A stretch of DNA of 49,070 bases, from contig NZ_RWKW01000046.1 in assembly GCF_003970795.1 (NCBI RefSeq), forward strand, positions 1 to 49,070. Reading direction: 5' to 3'. Made by a program: the position numbers and the translations under genes. Positions 9,124 through 17,547 of the stretch are shown piece after piece. The notes under the pieces were generated by a model. That model made no database searches and was not told the DNA's origin. It saw only the letters and a program-made list of their open reading frames with translations. How positions within the stretch are numbered: the stretch's first letter is position 1; each line of letters begins with the position of its first letter. This DNA comes from Aquibium carbonis. GTDB lineage: Bacteria; Pseudomonadota; Alphaproteobacteria; Rhizobiales; Rhizobiaceae.

Positions 9124-9546
9124 TCAGCCGACGATTTCGATATCGGCGAACCAGTACTTGATTTCCTCGGCCGCCGTTTCGGGCGCGTCGGAGCCATGGA
9201 CGGAGTTCTCGCCGATCGACAGGGCGTGAACCTTGCGGATGGTGCCTTCGGCGGCATTGGCCGGGTTGGTGGCGCCCATCACTTCGCGATTCTTCGCAAT
9301 GGCGTTCTCGCCCTCGAGCACCTGCACGATGGTCGGGCCGGACGACATGAACTCGGTCAGTTCCTGGAAGAAGGGACGCTCCTTGTGCACGGCATAGAAG
9401 CCCTCGGCTTCCCGAAGGCTCATCCAGACGCGCTTGGACGCGATGACCCGCAGGCCTGCATCCTCGAGCATCTTGGTGATCGCGCCGGTCAGGTTGCGCC
9501 GGGTTGCATCAGGCTTGATCATCGAAAAGGTGCGTTCGATCGCCAT
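9124..9546 (-). CDS. ndk: Nucleoside diphosphate kinase
   Basis: Ndk transfers the gamma phosphate of ATP to nucleoside diphosphates through a phosphohistidine, balancing cytosolic NTP and dNTP pools. The 140-residue protein is full length, begins [14 protein letters not shown], and carries the active-site histidine at residue 117 within [11 protein letters not shown]. The start is fixed by AAGGA seven to eight bases upstream; a longer in-frame extension lacks family similarity. Downstream lies the shared hairpin near 9070. Confidence 0.97.
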   Translation of the reverse strand: MAIERTFSMIKPDATRRNLTGAITKMLEDAGLRVIASKRVWMSLREAEGFYAVHKERPFFQELTEFMSSGPTIVQVLEGENAIAKNREVMGATNPANAAEGTIRKVHALSIGENSVHGSDAPETAAEEIKYWFADIEIVG

Positions 9547-9652
9547 CGTGGATTCCTTCGTGTGCAATTGGGAAAGTCGCGGCTCTATACCGTCCGCCCC
9601 GACGAATGCCAAGGGTCAGCGAAAGCTTGATGAAGGCGATGGGGGAAGAGTG

Positions 9653-10345
9653 TCAGGCCGCCGCTGGCACCCGAGCCCCCAGCCCGCCATGCAGCGCGAG
9701 ACAGCGTTCGAACCAGTCGCGGATGGGATCGTCCCCTGCAAGGGCCTGGTATGGAGAGACGACGCGCGCGAACTGGAAGGCGCCGAACACGATGTAGTCC
9801 GAAAACAACGGTGATGCGCCGCCAATGAAGGGCTGATAGGTCAGCATGCTGCGCAGCGGCTCGAGCGAGGCGCGAAATCCGGCAAGCCGGTCATCGCGGT
9901 CGAGTGGAACCTCCTCGATCGGCTTGCCGAAACGCGGCTCCCGGGTGCGACGAAAATGTGCCTGATCCTCGGGAGCCAGGCAATCGTGGATCTCCATCAG
10001 GATTGCCGTGCCCAGAAACGGATGGATGGTCAGTTGCGACCAGCGTTCCACGAACCGGGCCATCGCCTTGCCGCCTTCCCCGCCAAAAAGCGTCGGCCGG
10101 TCCGGATAGGTCTCTTCGAGGTACAGCGCGATGTCGAAGGAATCGGAGACGAGTGTCTCGCCGTCGCGGATCAGCGGCACGATCTTGGTGGCGCCACCCT
10201 CGAGCGCCGGAATCTGCGTGAAGGGCGCGGGCATCGAGGTGAATTCGAGGCCCTTGTGCGCCAGCGCCATCGCCACTTTCCAGCAGTGTGGACTGAACGG
10301 ACGGCCGGTGTCGGCGCCAACGAGATCATAGAGGAGAATAGGCAT
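9653..10345 (-). CDS. Glutathione S-transferase, beta-etherase (LigE/LigF)-like
   Basis: The 230-residue protein is a two-domain GST. Its N-terminus has FSPHCWKVAMALAHKGLEF, the S-P-x-C/S-W-K pattern shared with the beta-etherase LigE/LigF-like branch. The cis-Pro segment TKIVPLIRDGE and the glutathione-binding VSDSFDIALYLEE follow. The C-terminal domain is helical. It probably acts in the cytosol on a small electrophile or aryl ether; the substrate is unknown and the lignin-type activity of the namesakes should not be assumed. It diverges from a DinB-family gene with 67 bases between them. Confidence 0.85.
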   Translation of the reverse strand: MPILLYDLVGADTGRPFSPHCWKVAMALAHKGLEFTSMPAPFTQIPALEGGATKIVPLIRDGETLVSDSFDIALYLEETYPDRPTLFGGEGGKAMARFVERWSQLTIHPFLGTAILMEIHDCLAPEDQAHFRRTREPRFGKPIEEVPLDRDDRLAGFRASLEPLRSMLTYQPFIGGASPLFSDYIVFGAFQFARVVSPYQALAGDDPIRDWFERCLALHGGLGARVPAAA

Positions 10346-10412
10346 TGGATCACGCGCTCCGTGGATGGTAACAGGGCGACCGATAGAGCCCGGTTTCGCT
10401 ACGAATGAAAAG

Positions 10413-10928
10413 ATGATGAAGCGCCATTTCCAGATGCTCGCCGCCTACAACCGTTGGGCCAATGGTCAGTTGTACGATGCGGCCGCCAATCTGACGGACG
10501 AGGAGTTCGGACGAGACGTCGGGGCCTTCTTCACCTCCATGATGGGGACGTTGAACCATGTTCTCGTCGCCGACCGCATCTGGCTCAAGCGCTTCACCGC
10601 GGACGGCGAGGCCCCGCGAGCGCTCGACGCGATCGTGCACCCCAATCTGGGCCCGCTCCGGCTGGCGCGCGAGGCCGAGGATGAACGGATCTGCGGCTGG
10701 ATCGAAGCTCTCGACGACGCAGCTTTCACGGGACGGTTCACCTACATTACGGTGACCGACATGCGACGGGTGAGCCAGCGGCTCGCTCCCGCGCTGACGC
10801 ATTTCTTCAACCACCAGACACACCACAGGGGGCAGGCCCACACGATCCTCTCGCTGCTGGGCAAAGCTCCACCTTCCCTCGACATGATATATTTCCAGCG
10901 CACGGAAGAGGGGCGCGACTTCGCCTGA
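10413..10928 (+). CDS. DinB-family metal-dependent four-helix protein
   Basis: The 171-residue protein starts at the first of two adjacent ATGs (10413 and 10416) in MMKRHFQMLAAYNRWANGQLY. It shows the DinB/YfiT four-helix bundle with a probable metal triad: one histidine in TLNHVLVADRIW and two in HFFNHQTHHRGQAHT. Family members include thiol-dependent S-transferases and isomerases, so an activity on a thiol conjugate is possible, but the exact reaction is unknown. It is divergent from a GST gene and may share its promoter region. Confidence 0.85.
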   Translation: MMKRHFQMLAAYNRWANGQLYDAAANLTDEEFGRDVGAFFTSMMGTLNHVLVADRIWLKRFTADGEAPRALDAIVHPNLGPLRLAREAEDERICGWIEALDDAAFTGRFTYITVTDMRRVSQRLAPALTHFFNHQTHHRGQAHTILSLLGKAPPSLDMIYFQRTEEGRDFA

Positions 10929-10981
10929 ACTGCAGGCCGGATTTCCGCCCCTTCCCGCTCCTCCACCCCAGACCCCCTAAT

Positions 10982-10997
10982 TTAGCGAACCGTTAAC
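10982..10997 (+). promoter_or_regulatory. Possible CtrA-like site
   Basis: TTAG-N7-TTAAC differs at one base from the CtrA consensus TTAA-N7-TTAAC of alphaproteobacteria. It lies about 100 bases before the glycine-repeat secreted protein. Chance matches are common, so the call is weak. Confidence 0.25.
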
Positions 10998-11095
10998 GAA
11001 TTCGCCGTTCACACCGGAACCATGCTCGACCTCGCCGGTTGCACTTCCGACGGGACATACCGTCGGTTGTATCACTCGCAAGGAAGGAGCAGATC

Positions 11096-11692
11096 ATGAT
11101 CCGGTTACCAGCAGTTACAGCAACCCTATCGGCGGCGGCAGTCGCAGCATTGCTCTCGACAGCACCCGTCCAGGCGCAAGGGACCGGCGTGGGTGTCGGT
11201 GTTGGCATCGGCGGAATAGGCGTGGGTGCCGGCGTCGGGATCGGCGGCGGCGGTGTGGATGCAGGAGCAGCCGCATCGGTCGGAGGTTCGAGCGGAATTG
11301 GCGCCGGAGCCGGCGCCTCGATCGGCGGCGGCGGTATTGATGCCGGCGCCGGAGCGTCGGTCGGTGGCTCGGGCGGCGTCAATGCCGGGCTCGGCGCTTC
11401 CGTCGGCAGCGGCGTAAACGCTGGTGTGGGAGCGTCGGTCGGCAGCGGCGTCGATGCAGGGGTGGGTGTCTCGATCGGCGGAGGAAGCGGATCTTCTCCT
11501 GGCACGCCCGGCCAGCCCGGTCAGCCTGGCCAACCCGGCCCACAGACCCCCGGCGCGGTCGTCGCAGGGATGTCGTCCGCAGAACTTACCCGCTACAAGC
11601 GGCGCTGTGGCGACGTGGTCGCCACTCCCTCGGCATATGATCAGGACCTCCACGCACTTTGTCTCCTGATCAACCAGACCGCCTCCCGGTAG
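11096..11692 (+). CDS. Secreted glycine-repeat protein with collagen-like linker
   Basis: The 198-residue protein starts at an ATG six bases after AAGGAG. A signal peptide (to about residue 27, PVQA|Q) is followed by a Gly/Val-rich stretch. About six imperfect 12-14 residue repeats lie between residues 54 and 132, of the form V-[N/D]-A-G-x-G-A-S-V-G-x-G. A collagen-like PGQPGQPGQPGP segment comes next, and a non-repetitive end of about 45 residues carries two cysteines (RRCGDVV and HALCLLI). It should be exported; the regular Gly/Ala/Ser/Val repeat suggests an extended or beta-roll fibre. I do not recognise a family with known function. A strong hairpin follows the gene. Confidence 0.85.
   Translation: MIRLPAVTATLSAAAVAALLSTAPVQAQGTGVGVGVGIGGIGVGAGVGIGGGGVDAGAAASVGGSSGIGAGAGASIGGGGIDAGAGASVGGSGGVNAGLGASVGSGVNAGVGASVGSGVDAGVGVSIGGGSGSSPGTPGQPGQPGQPGPQTPGAVVAGMSSAELTRYKRRCGDVVATPSAYDQDLHALCLLINQTASR
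11255..11490 (+). repeat. In-frame imperfect 36-42 bp tandem repeats
   Basis: About six tandem coding units specify V-[N/D]-A-G-x-G-A-S-V-G-[S/G]-G. Units differ at synonymous positions while the protein pattern is kept, which argues for selection on the repeat rather than very recent duplication. Confidence 0.8.
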
Positions 11693-11714
11693 CATTCGAT
11701 GGTCGGAGAATCTC

Positions 11715-11746
11715 TGCGAAGGCGGTGTCGAGACAGCGCCTTCGCA
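11715..11746 (+). terminator. Strong hairpin after the glycine-repeat gene
   Basis: A perfect 10-bp stem (TGCGAAGGCG with CGCCTTCGCA) encloses a further TGTC/GACA pair in the loop. The T tract after it is poor, so it may be a rho-independent-like terminator or an mRNA 3'-stabilising structure. Confidence 0.55.
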
Positions 11747-11857
11747 CGATGGGCCTTTCATGAAATCCGCCTAGTGCGGTAGCACCGATGCACATGGTGT
11801 CGGGCCCAACGACGCCGCCTCTTGCCCGTCGGGCTGCCTGCGCCTAGACACGCGTCC

Positions 11858-13735
11858 ATGATCACGCTCACCGACCTTTCGTTGCGCGTCGCGGGACGCC
11901 TGCTCCTCGACCATGCCTCGCTCGCCCTTCCGTCGGGCGTGAAGGCGGGTCTCGTCGGTCGCAACGGCACCGGCAAGACCACGCTCTTTCGCGCCATCAC
12001 CGGGGACCTCGCAACCGAGTCCGGTACCATCGGCCTGCCTAAAAACGCACGCATCGGGCAGGTGGCGCAAGAAGCGCCCGGCACTGAAGAACCCTTGATC
12101 GAGATCGTGCTCAAGGCGGACAAGGAGCGATCTTCGCTCCTGGACGAAGAAAAGACGGCGACGGATGCAAACCGCATTGCCGAAATCCACATGCGGCTCG
12201 CCGACATCGACGCGCATTCAGCGGAATCACGTGCAGCGACCATCCTCGCGGGGCTCGGCTTCGACGAGGAAGCCCAGCGTCGGCCTGCCTCGTCTTTTTC
12301 CGGCGGCTGGCGCATGCGCGTGGCGCTGGCAGCGGTGCTGTTTTCCGAGCCCGACCTGCTTCTGCTCGACGAGCCGACGAATTATCTCGATCTCGAAGGC
12401 ACATTGTGGCTCGAGACCTACGTGTCGAAGTATCCGCACACGGTTCTGCTGATCAGCCACGATCGCGACCTGCTCAATCGGGCGGTGAACTGCATCGTCC
12501 ATCTCGATCAGCAGAAGCTGACCTTCTGGCGCGGCGGATACGACCAGTTCGAGCGCCAGCGCGCGGAGCAGATCGAGTTGCAGGAGAAGGCGCGGGTCAA
12601 ACAGGAAGCTCAGCGGAAGCACCTGCAATCCTTCGTTGACCGGTTCCGAGCCCAGGCCACGAAGGCACGACAGGCGCAGTCGCGCATCAAAGCCCTGGAG
12701 CGGATGAAGCCGATCGCCGCCTGGAACGATGAATCGGTAAGGCCTTTTTCATTCCCCGAGCCGGTCAAGACCGTCGCCTCGCCGATCGTCGCGATCCAGC
12801 AGGGGACCGTCGGCTACCTTCCCGGCAAGCCCGTGCTGAAAAATCTGACACTCAGGATCGACGCCGACGATCGCATTGCGCTGCTCGGCTCGAACGGCAA
12901 TGGCAAGTCGACCTTCGCCAAGCTGATCGCCGGACGGCTGGAAGTGGGGAGCGGCACCATCACGCTCGCCCCCCAAATCAAGGTGGCCATGTTCGCCCAA
13001 CATCAGCTGGACGACCTTCGGCCCGAAGAGAACGCGATCGAGCACGTGCGCCGTTTGATGCCGGACGCTGCGGAGGCCAAGGTGCGCGCGCGCGTGGCGC
13101 AGATGGGGCTGGTAACCGAGAAGATGAACACACCGGCCAAGGATCTGTCGGGTGGCGAAAAGGCACGCCTCCTTATGGGCCTCGCATCCTTCGAGGGGCC
13201 GAACCTCTTCATCCTCGACGAGCCGACGAATCACCTCGACATCGACAGCCGCGAGGCGCTGATCCATGCATTGAACGACTATCCCGGCGCGGTCATTCTC
13301 ATTTCGCACGACCGCCACCTCATCGAGGCGACGGCGGACCGACTCTGGCTGGTCAAGGACGGGACCGTCGCGCCTTTCGACGGCGACATGTCCGACTACC
13401 GGACGGAGGTGACCGGCGGCGCGGCCGACCGCCGCCAGAAGCGCGAGGCGGACAAATCGTCCAAGGCCGACAAGCGGCGCGAGGCGGCGGCGCGCAGGGC
13501 TGCGCTGGAACCGCTCGCCAAGCAGATCCGCGCCACCGAAGGCTTGATCGAACGGACGCGCAAGCGGCTCGACGCCGTGGAGGACGAACTGGCCAACCCC
13601 GTGCTTTACGAAAAGGATCCGATCAAGGCGACGCGGCTTGCGAAGGAACGCTCGGAACTGGCCGCCACGGTCACGCGCCAGGAAGAAATCTGGCTGGAAT
13701 TGTCCGGCGAGTACGAGGACGGAATGGCCGAATGA
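11858..13735 (+). CDS. ABC-F family ATPase (YheS/Uup type)
   Basis: The 625-residue soluble protein has two ABC cassettes and no membrane domain. The first has Walker A GRNGTGKTT, signature FSGGW and Walker B LLLLDEPTN. An ABC-F linker with charged helices around RFRAQATKARQAQSR follows. The second cassette has GSNGNGKST, LSGGE and FILDEPTNH, and the end is a basic coiled-coil tail. The order and the phrase SGGWRMRVALA resemble YheS more than EttA. ABC-F proteins act at the ribosome E site or in related RNA/DNA processes; the exact role is unknown. The start is the ATG at MITLTDLSLRV; no good ribosome site is visible. Its stop overlaps the next gene (ATGA). Confidence 0.92.
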   Translation: MITLTDLSLRVAGRLLLDHASLALPSGVKAGLVGRNGTGKTTLFRAITGDLATESGTIGLPKNARIGQVAQEAPGTEEPLIEIVLKADKERSSLLDEEKTATDANRIAEIHMRLADIDAHSAESRAATILAGLGFDEEAQRRPASSFSGGWRMRVALAAVLFSEPDLLLLDEPTNYLDLEGTLWLETYVSKYPHTVLLISHDRDLLNRAVNCIVHLDQQKLTFWRGGYDQFERQRAEQIELQEKARVKQEAQRKHLQSFVDRFRAQATKARQAQSRIKALERMKPIAAWNDESVRPFSFPEPVKTVASPIVAIQQGTVGYLPGKPVLKNLTLRIDADDRIALLGSNGNGKSTFAKLIAGRLEVGSGTITLAPQIKVAMFAQHQLDDLRPEENAIEHVRRLMPDAAEAKVRARVAQMGLVTEKMNTPAKDLSGGEKARLLMGLASFEGPNLFILDEPTNHLDIDSREALIHALNDYPGAVILISHDRHLIEATADRLWLVKDGTVAPFDGDMSDYRTEVTGGAADRRQKREADKSSKADKRREAAARRAALEPLAKQIRATEGLIERTRKRLDAVEDELANPVLYEKDPIKATRLAKERSELAATVTRQEEIWLELSGEYEDGMAE

Positions 13736-14538
13736 CCATCCAGGTGGAGAATCGAGACGAGGTTCGCATCGTAAGGATCGACCGCCCGGAAGCCCGCAAT
13801 GCCGTCAACCCCGCGATGGCCGAAGATCTCTTCCGCGCGTTCGTCGCCTTCGAACGCGACGACAGCGCAAAGGTGGCGATCCTCACCGGTGTGGACGGGG
13901 TCTTCTGCTCCGGCTTCGACCTGAAGGCGGCGTCGGCCGGCATGGACGAGACCTGGTACGCCGAGCATGAGATCGGCGTATCAGTCGAGGGCTTCGACGC
14001 CCAGCCGAGCAAGGGACCGATGGGACCGACCCGATTGACGCTCACCAAGCCGGTCATCGCGGCGATCTCCGGACCTGCCGTGGCGGGCGGAATGGAGCTG
14101 GCGCTCTGGTGCGACATGCGGGTGATGGAACGCTCCGCCTACATGGGGGTCTATTGCCGGCGCTGGGGCGTTCCGTTGATCGACGGCGGGACTGTGCGGC
14201 TGCCTCGAATCGTCGGCCACGGCCGCGCCATGGATCTCATCCTGACCGGCCGGCAGGTGGATGCCGAGGAATGCCTGGCAATCGGCCTGGCCAGCAGGCT
14301 GTGTCCCGACGGCTCGGCAATCGAGGTCGCCCTCGAACTGGCAAACCAGCTTGCGCGCTTCCCGCAAGCCTGCATGCGCGCCGACCGCTCGTCTGCTCTG
14401 GCACAGTGGTCCCTCGACGTCCCGATGGCCCTTGGCAACGAATGGAAGAGCACGGACGCATTCCGCTCGGAAGGCCGTGCCGGAGCCTCGCGCTTCGCCT
14501 CCGGCAGGGGGCGCTCGGGGGATTTCTCGGAAATCTGA
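13732..14538 (+). CDS. Crotonase / enoyl-CoA hydratase family protein
   Basis: The 268-residue protein has the crotonase fold: oxyanion-hole loops FCSGFDLKA and GPAVAGGMELALWCD, and the family helix MDLILTGRQVDAEECLAIGL. The glutamate equivalent to Glu144 of rat mitochondrial hydratase is present in GGMELA. The position of Glu164 is a cysteine in YMGVYCRRWGVPLIDGG when the motifs are aligned by spacing, so a standard hydration is not assured and another acyl-CoA reaction is possible. The ATG overlaps the stop of the ABC-F gene, indicating translational coupling. Confidence 0.88.
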   Translation: MTIQVENRDEVRIVRIDRPEARNAVNPAMAEDLFRAFVAFERDDSAKVAILTGVDGVFCSGFDLKAASAGMDETWYAEHEIGVSVEGFDAQPSKGPMGPTRLTLTKPVIAAISGPAVAGGMELALWCDMRVMERSAYMGVYCRRWGVPLIDGGTVRLPRIVGHGRAMDLILTGRQVDAEECLAIGLASRLCPDGSAIEVALELANQLARFPQACMRADRSSALAQWSLDVPMALGNEWKSTDAFRSEGRAGASRFASGRGRSGDFSEI

Positions 14539-14556
14539 GCGACCCCGACGGAAGCG

Positions 14557-15204
14557 CTACTCCTTCTCCCGGTCCCCCCTGCCCCATCTCGGAGGAGGCG
14601 GGTTGGCCCGGTCGAGCCTGCGCCGACGCCGGACCATGGCGATGAAGCCGACAAACCCCGTCATGATCAGAATGTAGCCGATCGGGACGGCGCGCGGATG
14701 AAGGTCGAACGCACCGGCATTGAGGACCAGCTCTACCCGCGACGGCGAAAGATTGCCTCCACCTACGGTCCGGGTGACCGAGAAGACATAGTTGTCGCCT
14801 CCATCGACTGGATCGATCGTTGCGACGTCGTCCTTGTAGAGAAAGCTCCCCGCCGGCCCAGCCTCGGGATCGACCCCGTCGAAGGTCACCGCCTGTTCGA
14901 GGATCATCTGGTCGCCGGTCCGGACCGTCATGCGCAAGACCGGGACGTCCCTGGTCGGAACGAAACGCTCTGCGACCTGCATCGCGATCCTGATCCGAAC
15001 CGGCGCTTCGGATGGCGCGATGGCGACTTCTGCCGACCGCTCGCCGTCTCCGTCGAGCAGCGTGAACGTGCCGATCTCGTAGCCGGAGACATTGCTGACC
15101 GCGAGCGGGTAACCGATGCCAAGCGCGAGACCAGCCAGAAGCACCACCAGGAAGAAGAACCGCATGCGCCACCTGTCCGCGAGAAAACGTGCCGGGTGTC
15201 GCAT
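14557..15204 (-). CDS. Unknown membrane protein, two end helices and exported domain
   Basis: The 215-residue protein has a hydrophobic helix near the N-terminus (MRFFFLVVLLAGLALGIGYPLAV) and another near the C-terminus (PIGYILIMTGFVGFIAMV followed by RRRRR). Between them is a domain of about 140 residues, rich in beta-type sequence and free of cysteine. By the positive-inside rule the middle domain is likely periplasmic. An alternative start at 15165 (the MRFFF methionine) has AGGTGG close upstream and may be the true start. The tail ends PPPPRWGRGDREKE, a low-complexity end discussed separately. I do not recognise the family. It lies 85 bases downstream of holC on the same strand. Confidence 0.7.
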   Translation of the reverse strand: MRHPARFLADRWRMRFFFLVVLLAGLALGIGYPLAVSNVSGYEIGTFTLLDGDGERSAEVAIAPSEAPVRIRIAMQVAERFVPTRDVPVLRMTVRTGDQMILEQAVTFDGVDPEAGPAGSFLYKDDVATIDPVDGGDNYVFSVTRTVGGGNLSPSRVELVLNAGAFDLHPRAVPIGYILIMTGFVGFIAMVRRRRRLDRANPPPPRWGRGDREKE

Positions 15205-15289
15205 GCGGTCGGCAGCATGTCCACCAAGCGAAAGGTCGAGCGCTCACGCCTTTCCGCTTCGTGCGCCGCCCAGCTGCACGACACGCGTC

Positions 15290-15739
15290 TCAGGCCTTGC
15301 GCTCCCATCGTCGATCTGGCGACTGCTGCCAGTAGGTGGCCTGATGTCCCGCCGCGCGCACGGCCTTCCAATCCTGCCGAGCCAACGTCACCTGCATCTC
15401 GTCGTGGCCGTCGAACATGAAGACCACGCGCTGATAGGCAGCGAGATCGGGGGGGCGGGCACCATCGACGATGAAGCGGATCTCCGCCCCATTGGCATTG
15501 CCCTGTCCAATGGTGAGAAGCACGGGCTGGTCGGCGGCGTGTGGTTCATGCTCCGCCCCATGGCCCACGAAGGAGTCCTCACGGTAAGTCCAAAGATGCT
15601 GATCGAGCGCATCGCGTCGCTCTTCGCTGCCGGTCTGTATCACCACCTTCCAGTCCCGGGCGAGCGACCGCTCGACGAGGGCGGGAAGCGCCTCCTCGAG
15701 CGTCGACTCGGTCAGGTGATAGAAGAGGACTTCCGTCAC
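15290..15739 (-). CDS. holC: DNA polymerase III chi subunit
   Basis: Chi (HolC) links the clamp-loader complex to single-strand DNA-binding protein in the replisome. The 149-residue protein fits the family in length and begins (V)[33 protein letters not shown], the usual chi N-terminus, with the conserved [17 protein letters not shown] and [15 protein letters not shown] segments. The start is a GTG whose bases overlap the pepA stop (GTGA), the same pepA-holC coupling seen in many proteobacteria. A longer reading upstream would run into pepA and is rejected. Confidence 0.93.
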   Translation of the reverse strand: MTEVLFYHLTESTLEEALPALVERSLARDWKVVIQTGSEERRDALDQHLWTYREDSFVGHGAEHEPHAADQPVLLTIGQGNANGAEIRFIVDGARPPDLAAYQRVVFMFDGHDEMQVTLARQDWKAVRAAGHQATYWQQSPDRRWERKA

Positions 15740-17247
15740 GCCTCGTAGTGGTCCCGCACCAGGCGGTCGAGCAGCCGCACGCCGAAACCCGACCCCCACG
15801 AGGTGTTGGTGTCGCTGGCCGGAGAACCCATTGCAGTACCGGCAATATCGAGATGCGCCCAAGGCGTTTCCTTGACGAAGCGCTGGAGGAACTGCGCCGC
15901 GATGATCGCCCCGCCATAGCGGCCGCCAATGTTCTTCATGTCCGCGTTCTTGGAGTCGATCAGCTTGTCGTATTCCGCACCGAGGGGCATTCGCCAGAGC
16001 TTCTCGCCGGTCGCCATGCCGACCGCGGCCAGCTTTCCGGCCAGATCGTCGTCATTCGAGAACAGGCCCGCATGATGCTGGCCGAGCGCCACCATGATGG
16101 CTCCGGTGAGCGTGGCGAGGTTGACCATGAACTGCGGCTCGAAGCGCTCGTTGCAGTACCAGAGCGCATCGGCGAGCACGAGACGGCCCTCGGCATCGGT
16201 GTTCAGGACCTCGATCGTCTGGCCCGACATGGAGGTGACGATGTCGCCGGGGCGTTGGGCATGGCCATCGACCGCGTTCTCGACCAGGCCGATGATGCCG
16301 ACGACATTGGCCTTCGCCTTGCGAGACGCGAGCGCGTGCACCAGGCCGGTGACGGCAGCCGCACCGCCCATGTCGCCCTTCATGTCCTCCATTCCCGAGG
16401 CCGGCTTCATGGAGTTGCCGCCCGTGTCGAAGGTCACGCCCTTCCCGACGAAGGCAATCGGCTTGTCTTTTCCCTTGCCGCCGTTCCAATGCATGACGAC
16501 GAGCCGGGCGCCGCGGGGAGACCCTTGGGCGACGCCGAGCAGCGCACCCATTCCCAGCTTCTTCATTTCCTTTTCCGCGAGCACCTCGACGGTGACCCCA
16601 AGACCCTCGAGCTCCTTTGCCCGGTCGGCGAATTCCACCGGCCCCAGCGTGTTTGCGGGCTCGTTGACAAGGTCGCGCGCGAGGAAGACACCGCCCATCA
16701 CGGCCTCGATGTCGCCAAAGGCTTTCTTTGCCGCCGACGGATCGGCGCAATGGATGGTCAGCTTGGAGAGCTTGGGCTTGCCATTGTCCTCATCGCTGCC
16801 CTTGCCCTTGGCATCCTTCCTGGACTTGTACTTGTCGAAGACATAGGAGCGCAGCAACAGTCCGAGCGCGAAGGCCGCAGCCGCATTCTCGTCGGGTGCG
16901 CCCTCGGCAAGATCGAGGACAACGGCGGCAGTATCGGCCTTGCGCAACAGCGGCCAGGCGGACCCGCCAAGACGCATCCAGCCGTTTTCGTCGCGCTTGT
17001 CCGGGGTGCCAGCCCCGAGCAGAGCAAACCGATCGAGGTCTGTTCCATCGGGCGCCCAGATGTCCAGCGTCGTTGCGAACCCGCCCTTGAACTTCGCCGC
17101 CGCGATCGCCTTGGCGATCGAGCCCGTGGGATCCAGCGGACTTACCGAGCCGGCCATTGATGCATCTTGCGCAACGAGGATCGCGACTGCGCCCTTCTTC
17201 GGAGCGGCTGAAAGTTTGGCGAAGGCGATGGACGGTGGCTTGTGCAT
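15736..17247 (-). CDS. pepA: Leucyl aminopeptidase (M17)
   Basis: PepA is a cytosolic two-metal aminopeptidase that removes N-terminal residues; in some bacteria it also binds DNA. The 503-residue protein matches the family length. The metal and catalytic residues are all present: K269 and D274 in [11 protein letters not shown]292 in KGDMGG, D351 and E353 with the arginine in NTDAEGRL. A lysine-rich low-complexity stretch (about 139-160) sits between the two domains. It is followed by holC with a 4-base overlap, and diverges from lptF across a 300-base region. Confidence 0.96.
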   Translation of the reverse strand: MHKPPSIAFAKLSAAPKKGAVAILVAQDASMAGSVSPLDPTGSIAKAIAAAKFKGGFATTLDIWAPDGTDLDRFALLGAGTPDKRDENGWMRLGGSAWPLLRKADTAAVVLDLAEGAPDENAAAAFALGLLLRSYVFDKYKSRKDAKGKGSDEDNGKPKLSKLTIHCADPSAAKKAFGDIEAVMGGVFLARDLVNEPANTLGPVEFADRAKELEGLGVTVEVLAEKEMKKLGMGALLGVAQGSPRGARLVVMHWNGGKGKDKPIAFVGKGVTFDTGGNSMKPASGMEDMKGDMGGAAAVTGLVHALASRKAKANVVGIIGLVENAVDGHAQRPGDIVTSMSGQTIEVLNTDAEGRLVLADALWYCNERFEPQFMVNLATLTGAIMVALGQHHAGLFSNDDDLAGKLAAVGMATGEKLWRMPLGAEYDKLIDSKNADMKNIGGRYGGAIIAAQFLQRFVKETPWAHLDIAGTAMGSPASDTNTSWGSGFGVRLLDRLVRDHYEA

Positions 17248-17547
17248 GGCTTATCCGGTTTTTGAGCCGGCATTGGCCGGCAAGATGCATATCTGTCTAG
17301 AACATCGAACGATCGATTGGAATCGTCCAGCGGGCGGCGGCGCGGAATTGGCCGACGGAGATCGGACGCGTTCACGAAAGATTAACCTCGTCCCTTCGCC
17401 CTTTTTTAGCCGTGCTTGCGCACAATCCGCTATTGGACGGCGGGCACGTGAAGAGAAGCGGCACGATCGACGCTTGAGGCACATGACGCCAAAGCGTAAT
17501 CTGCCACCGTGGCGGGACCGCGCATAGGGACACCGACAGCTAGGCTG
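17248..17547. other. Divergent region between pepA and lptF
   Basis: No clear gene is seen. It should hold the promoters of both directions. It contains a one-mismatch CtrA-like element TTCA-N7-TTAAC (17371-17386), a T-rich patch near 17402, and a short possible leader ORF (17483-17527, MTPKRNLPPWRDRA) with GAGG just upstream, ending 20 bases before lptF. Confidence 0.4.

Noticed and set aside
7767-9161. Forward frame shifted inside the GGDEF-EAL gene
   Set aside because: Arg-rich composition with no domain; the main frame contains intact GGDEF and EAL motifs.
9700-9720. GTTCGAACC as a tRNA T-loop
   Set aside because: It lies inside the GST coding sequence and no cloverleaf can be drawn around it.
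11255-11490. Tandem repeats as a CRISPR array
   Set aside because: The units are in-frame, 36-42 bp, without unique spacers, and encode a regular glycine repeat.
15541-17160. Long forward open frame opposite holC and pepA
   Set aside because: It is antisense to two well-supported genes and its product is His/Arg/Gly-rich with no recognisable domain, the usual mirror of high-GC coding DNA.
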